A stretch of DNA of 64,000 nucleotides from an uncultured Pseudoruegeria sp. (GTDB taxonomy: Bacteria > Pseudomonadota > Alphaproteobacteria > Rhodobacterales > Rhodobacteraceae), in assembly GCA_947498155.1 (NCBI GenBank), contig CANMJD010000004.1, forward strand, positions 149,190 to 213,189, read 5' to 3'. The notes below the pieces were generated by a model that saw only the letters and a program-made list of their open reading frames with translations, searched no databases and had not been told where the DNA came from. The position numbers and the translations under genes are program-made. Position 1 is the first letter of the stretch; each line of letters opens with the position of its first letter. Shown one piece after another: positions 60,901 to 64,000 of the stretch.

Positions 60901-61794
60901 ATGTCAAGTAGGACCATGACCAAAAGGCCCCAAAAGAAATCTGGATCACCCTATCCCTTTTGGTTTTTCTTGCCGGCGGGTCTGATTTATGGCGTACTTT
61001 TTTTGGTGCCAACGGTTGCGTCACTTTACTTCAGTTTGACCCGCTGGAGCCTGTTCAACTCAACATTCATTGGCTTTGAAAATTTCCTATCCTTTGTACA
61101 AGAGCCTTTCCTGCTCAAAGGCCTGATCAACACAGTGATCTTCGCGGTTTCTACGGCCGTTCTGAAAACGATCATCGGCCTCTCACTAGGCATTCTGCTA
61201 ACGTCCAATATCCGTATGCGTGGGCTGCTGCGCACAATTGCGTTCTTTCCTGTGTTAGTCTCAACGGTTGGGATCGGCATCACATTCGCGGTTATGATGC
61301 ATCCGACACGTGGCATCATTAATGTCTCGCTCGAACTTATCGGCATTGACGGGCCGGGTTGGCTGACTAACCCAACGTTAGCGCTTTATTCCGTTGCATT
61401 TGTCGAAGTTTGGCGCGGCGTCGGGCTTGCCAGCGTGATCTTTATCGCTGGTTTGGTATCAATCCCTCGTGACTACTACGAAGCAGCGCGCATAGACGGC
61501 GCGACGAAGTGGCAGCAATTTAAACGCATCACCTTACCATTGGTTCAGCCCGCTACAGCCACGGTAATGATCTTATCATTCGTCTATGGATTGCGTTCGT
61601 TCGAGCTGATTTGGACCATGACGAAAGGCGGTCCCGGCTTTTCATCCGACGTCATCGCATCAATCATCTACAAGCAGTATCAGGCCGGATTTTACGGCCT
61701 TTCCACAGCGGGCAACGTGATCTTGTTTATCCTGATTGCAGTTATGGTCATGCCGCTTGTCGCCTACTTCAACCGTCGCGAGGTTGACCTATGA
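60901..61794 (+). CDS. Sugar ABC transporter permease (MalF/UgpA type)
   Basis: 297 residues with six membrane segments and the EAA loop [22 protein letters not shown] near 198. The first membrane segment (FWFFLPAGLIYGVLFLVPTVA) starts at about residue 22. The ATG at 60901 is accepted; one at 60916 behind TAGGACC is possible. Overlaps the second permease by 4 bases. Confidence 0.9.
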   Translation: MSSRTMTKRPQKKSGSPYPFWFFLPAGLIYGVLFLVPTVASLYFSLTRWSLFNSTFIGFENFLSFVQEPFLLKGLINTVIFAVSTAVLKTIIGLSLGILLTSNIRMRGLLRTIAFFPVLVSTVGIGITFAVMMHPTRGIINVSLELIGIDGPGWLTNPTLALYSVAFVEVWRGVGLASVIFIAGLVSIPRDYYEAARIDGATKWQQFKRITLPLVQPATATVMILSFVYGLRSFELIWTMTKGGPGFSSDVIASIIYKQYQAGFYGLSTAGNVILFILIAVMVMPLVAYFNRREVDL

Positions 61795-62618
61795 AGCAGC
61801 TGCGTCCAACCATTCTCGGTGTCATCACGTTGCTGGTGTTTGGCGTTATCTTTGTTGTGCCCTTCTTCTTCATCGCACTACAGGCAGCCAAAGACCGCCA
61901 AGGTTCATCACTGCTCAACTTCTCATGGCCAGCGGAAGCGCAGCTTTGGCAGAACCTCATGGATGTCATCCAAGCGCGCGATTATCAGCTTCTACTTGCC
62001 TACTTCAACTCGACTGTCATTACCGTGATTTCCGTAACAGGGCTCGTGATTTTTGCAGCGATGGTCGGCTATGTTTTGCAACGTCGCCCCAGCAAATGGA
62101 ACAAATATGTAAACTTTGCTGTTCTGGCCGGATTGATGATCCCGCCCGCGGTCGTCCCAACCATCTGGTTACTGCAACAAATAGGGCTGTTCAAAACCAT
62201 TCACGGAATGATCCTCATAGAAATCGCTTACAACTTATCGTTTTCAATTCTGTTGTATCGTGCCTTCATCGCCACCGTCCCAAAGGACTTGGACGAGGCG
62301 GCGCGCATTGATGGAGCCAAGCCTCTACAATTGTTTTTTCGGGTAATATTACCATTACTGAAACCCGTCACGGTAACAAATATCGTGGTACAATCCATTG
62401 CGATTTTCAACGACTTTACGAACCCGTTGTACTACCTCCCGGGGAAGGACAATGTCACAGTTCAACTGACGCTGTACAATTTCCAAAGCCAGTTTGCGAC
62501 GCAGTATCACTTACTGTTCATGAATATACTTCTGGTCACGATCCCGCCGCTTATCGTCTTCATTTTCTTCAATAAACAGATCGTCGAGGGCATGACCGCC
62601 GGCGCAGTCAAGGGATAA
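61791..62618 (+). CDS. Sugar ABC transporter permease (MalG/UgpE type)
   Basis: 275 residues, six membrane segments, EAA loop [26 protein letters not shown] near 165. Forms the heterodimeric channel with the previous permease. It starts in an ATGA overlap and ends 4 bases before the ATPase gene. Confidence 0.9.
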   Translation: MKQLRPTILGVITLLVFGVIFVVPFFFIALQAAKDRQGSSLLNFSWPAEAQLWQNLMDVIQARDYQLLLAYFNSTVITVISVTGLVIFAAMVGYVLQRRPSKWNKYVNFAVLAGLMIPPAVVPTIWLLQQIGLFKTIHGMILIEIAYNLSFSILLYRAFIATVPKDLDEAARIDGAKPLQLFFRVILPLLKPVTVTNIVVQSIAIFNDFTNPLYYLPGKDNVTVQLTLYNFQSQFATQYHLLFMNILLVTIPPLIVFIFFNKQIVEGMTAGAVKG

Positions 62619-62622
62619 AGAA

Positions 62623-63609
62623 ATGTCACGGCTCGAACTGAAAAAAATATGCAAATCTTATGGAGCAGTTGAGGTCATCAAAGATCTTAGCCTTCATATC
62701 GAAAGCGGTGAGTTCGTCGTATTCGTTGGGCCTTCGGGCTGCGGTAAATCGACATTGTTGCGCATGATCGCGGGCCTTGAAGACTGCACTGGCGGGGCGA
62801 TTGAAATCGACGGCGAAGACGTTACCTATGCCGAACCATCCGATCGTGGTATTGCGATGGTATTCCAGTCCTACGCGCTTTATCCGCATATGACGGTGCG
62901 CGACAATATCGGCTTCGGGCTCAGCCTCGCGAAGACACCCAAGGCAGAAATGAATGCGCGCGTCGAAGAAGCGGCACGTATTTTGCAACTGACCGAATAC
63001 TTGGATCGAAAGCCAAAGGCCTTGTCGGGCGGACAACGGCAGCGCGTTGCCATTGGGCGCGCGATTGTGCGAAGTCCCAAAGTCTTCTTGTTCGATGAGC
63101 CCCTTTCCAATCTTGATGCCGCTTTGCGTGCCAAGATGCGGCTGGAACTAACTGACCTGCATGCCGATCTCGATGCGACCATGATCTACGTGACTCATGA
63201 TCAGGTCGAGGCCATGACGATGGCCGACAAAATTGTAGTTTTGAACAAAGGTGTCATTGAACAAGTCGGCAAGCCGATGGATCTTTACAATCATCCGGCA
63301 ACAGCCTTTGTCGCGGGCTTTATCGGATCGCCCCAAATGAATATATTTGAAGGCTCGAATGCACAAACAATGGGCGCCGATATATATGGAATTAGGCCGG
63401 AACACATTGATATTTCAAAGGCTTCTGGGAAATGGGAGGCCGTAGTTCGCCAGATCGAAAGACTGGGGAATGATGCAACGCTATATTTAGAATCCGCTGA
63501 TGTAGGGCCATTAACTGTTACAGTAGCAGGAAGTACTGACGTAGCGATCGGTGACAAAGTCTTTGCGACACCAAGGCCTCAGAACGAACATCGATTCAAT
63601 AATTCATAA
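62623..63609 (+). CDS. Sugar ABC transporter ATPase (UgpC/MalK type)
   Basis: 328 residues, slightly short for the group (about 350-370). Walker [10 protein letters not shown] near 37, signature [14 protein letters not shown] near 133, Walker [13 protein letters not shown] near 153, His in [14 protein letters not shown] near 188, and the C-terminal TOBE/OB domain (about 235-328). Energises the oligosaccharide importer. After the stop comes a 320-base gap before the tRNA gene. Confidence 0.92.
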   Translation: MSRLELKKICKSYGAVEVIKDLSLHIESGEFVVFVGPSGCGKSTLLRMIAGLEDCTGGAIEIDGEDVTYAEPSDRGIAMVFQSYALYPHMTVRDNIGFGLSLAKTPKAEMNARVEEAARILQLTEYLDRKPKALSGGQRQRVAIGRAIVRSPKVFLFDEPLSNLDAALRAKMRLELTDLHADLDATMIYVTHDQVEAMTMADKIVVLNKGVIEQVGKPMDLYNHPATAFVAGFIGSPQMNIFEGSNAQTMGADIYGIRPEHIDISKASGKWEAVVRQIERLGNDATLYLESADVGPLTVTVAGSTDVAIGDKVFATPRPQNEHRFNNS

Positions 63610-63929
63610 GGCAACGCTTTTTTCGATTTTTAACTCAAACTTACGTCGCGTTGCGACACCGAAACCTTGGCAGTGACCGCATATTTTGTGCTGCACGCGC
63701 CTAGGGCGATTATTTGAAACTTCCGCTGTGGGCTCTTTACTAACACCTCAGTGGCTCGATTTCAGGGGGCTGGTTAAGGCCGTTTTTCAATTATCTATTT
63801 GTAGAATTTTAGGAATGTATCGATTTTTATTGTATAAATTTCCGTCCGCTATGCTGACACGGGGTTTTATGCGCAAATGGGCGGAGCGTGCTTTGGGTGT
63901 CTCACATGATGATAGTATCGATAAATAAT
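63610..63929. other. 320-base gene-free region
   Basis: AT-richer sequence between the ATPase gene and the tRNA. A small plus-strand frame (63686-63928) encodes 80 residues without recognisable domain, signal or ribosome-binding site, and I do not regard it as a gene. No clear terminator hairpin was found. Confidence 0.35.

Positions 63930-64000
<71 letters not shown>

Noticed and set aside
63686-63928. 80-codon frame before the tRNA gene
   Set aside because: Composition and content look random, no start signal, and the end runs to the tRNA boundary by chance.

Overview
The window reads as chromosomal DNA of a marine alphaproteobacterium of the Rhodobacterales (Roseobacter group). The reasons are the argH - lipoprotein - DUF2834 - lysA - DUF4175 operon, the ftsE/ftsX - plsC block, the alphaproteobacterial type of initiator tRNA, and dense stop/start-overlapping operons for algal-type sugars and for unusual nitrogen sources. 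No insertion sequence, prophage or CRISPR array was seen.

Layout. 0-14.7 kb is mostly housekeeping: a partial YtoQ gene, a GST, alanine dehydrogenase with its divergent Lrp-type regulator, a PPOX flavoprotein, plsC, ftsX/ftsE, a zinc-ribbon membrane protein, the argH-to-DUF4175 operon, a TlpA-like thioredoxin and rpiB. 14.7-19.9 kb is a probably iron-regulated periplasmic operon: imelysin, di-heme oxidoreductase, second imelysin, DUF1513. 20-27.2 kb (minus strand) is a sugar operon: an AldA-like aldehyde dehydrogenase, a YtfQ/YtfR/YtfT/YjfF-type importer and an enolase-superfamily enzyme resembling 3,6-anhydro-L-galactonate cycloisomerase. It is divergent from a GMC oxidoreductase and a FadR-type regulator. 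29.9-39.9 kb (minus strand) is a hexuronate operon: GntR, uxaC, uxuA, uxuB, two Gfo/Idh oxidoreductases and a TctCBA-type transporter.

41.6-55.4 kb is the most interesting part, two adjacent nitrogen-scavenging modules. The first is a Nit1C cluster (nitrilase, radical SAM, acetyltransferase, AIR-synthase-like, flavoprotein and small proteins) behind a divergent MocR-type regulator with striking TTGTAT/ATACAA palindromes. The second begins with a clear guanidine-I (ykkC) riboswitch. It is followed by a three-gene ABC importer, a ureohydrolase best explained as a guanidine hydrolase, a 149-residue protein with 16 histidines in its first 33 residues, and a 59-residue histidine-containing membrane peptide. 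I read this as a riboswitch-controlled guanidine uptake and hydrolysis operon with its own metal-handling proteins.

56-63.6 kb is a LacI regulator divergent from a cytoplasmic GH78 alpha-L-rhamnosidase and a four-gene oligosaccharide ABC importer. The window ends inside an initiator tRNA-Met gene on the minus strand. Rhamnoside, uronate and possible anhydrogalactose catabolism together suggest a life on macroalgal polysaccharides, but no polysaccharide lyase or agarase lies in the window.
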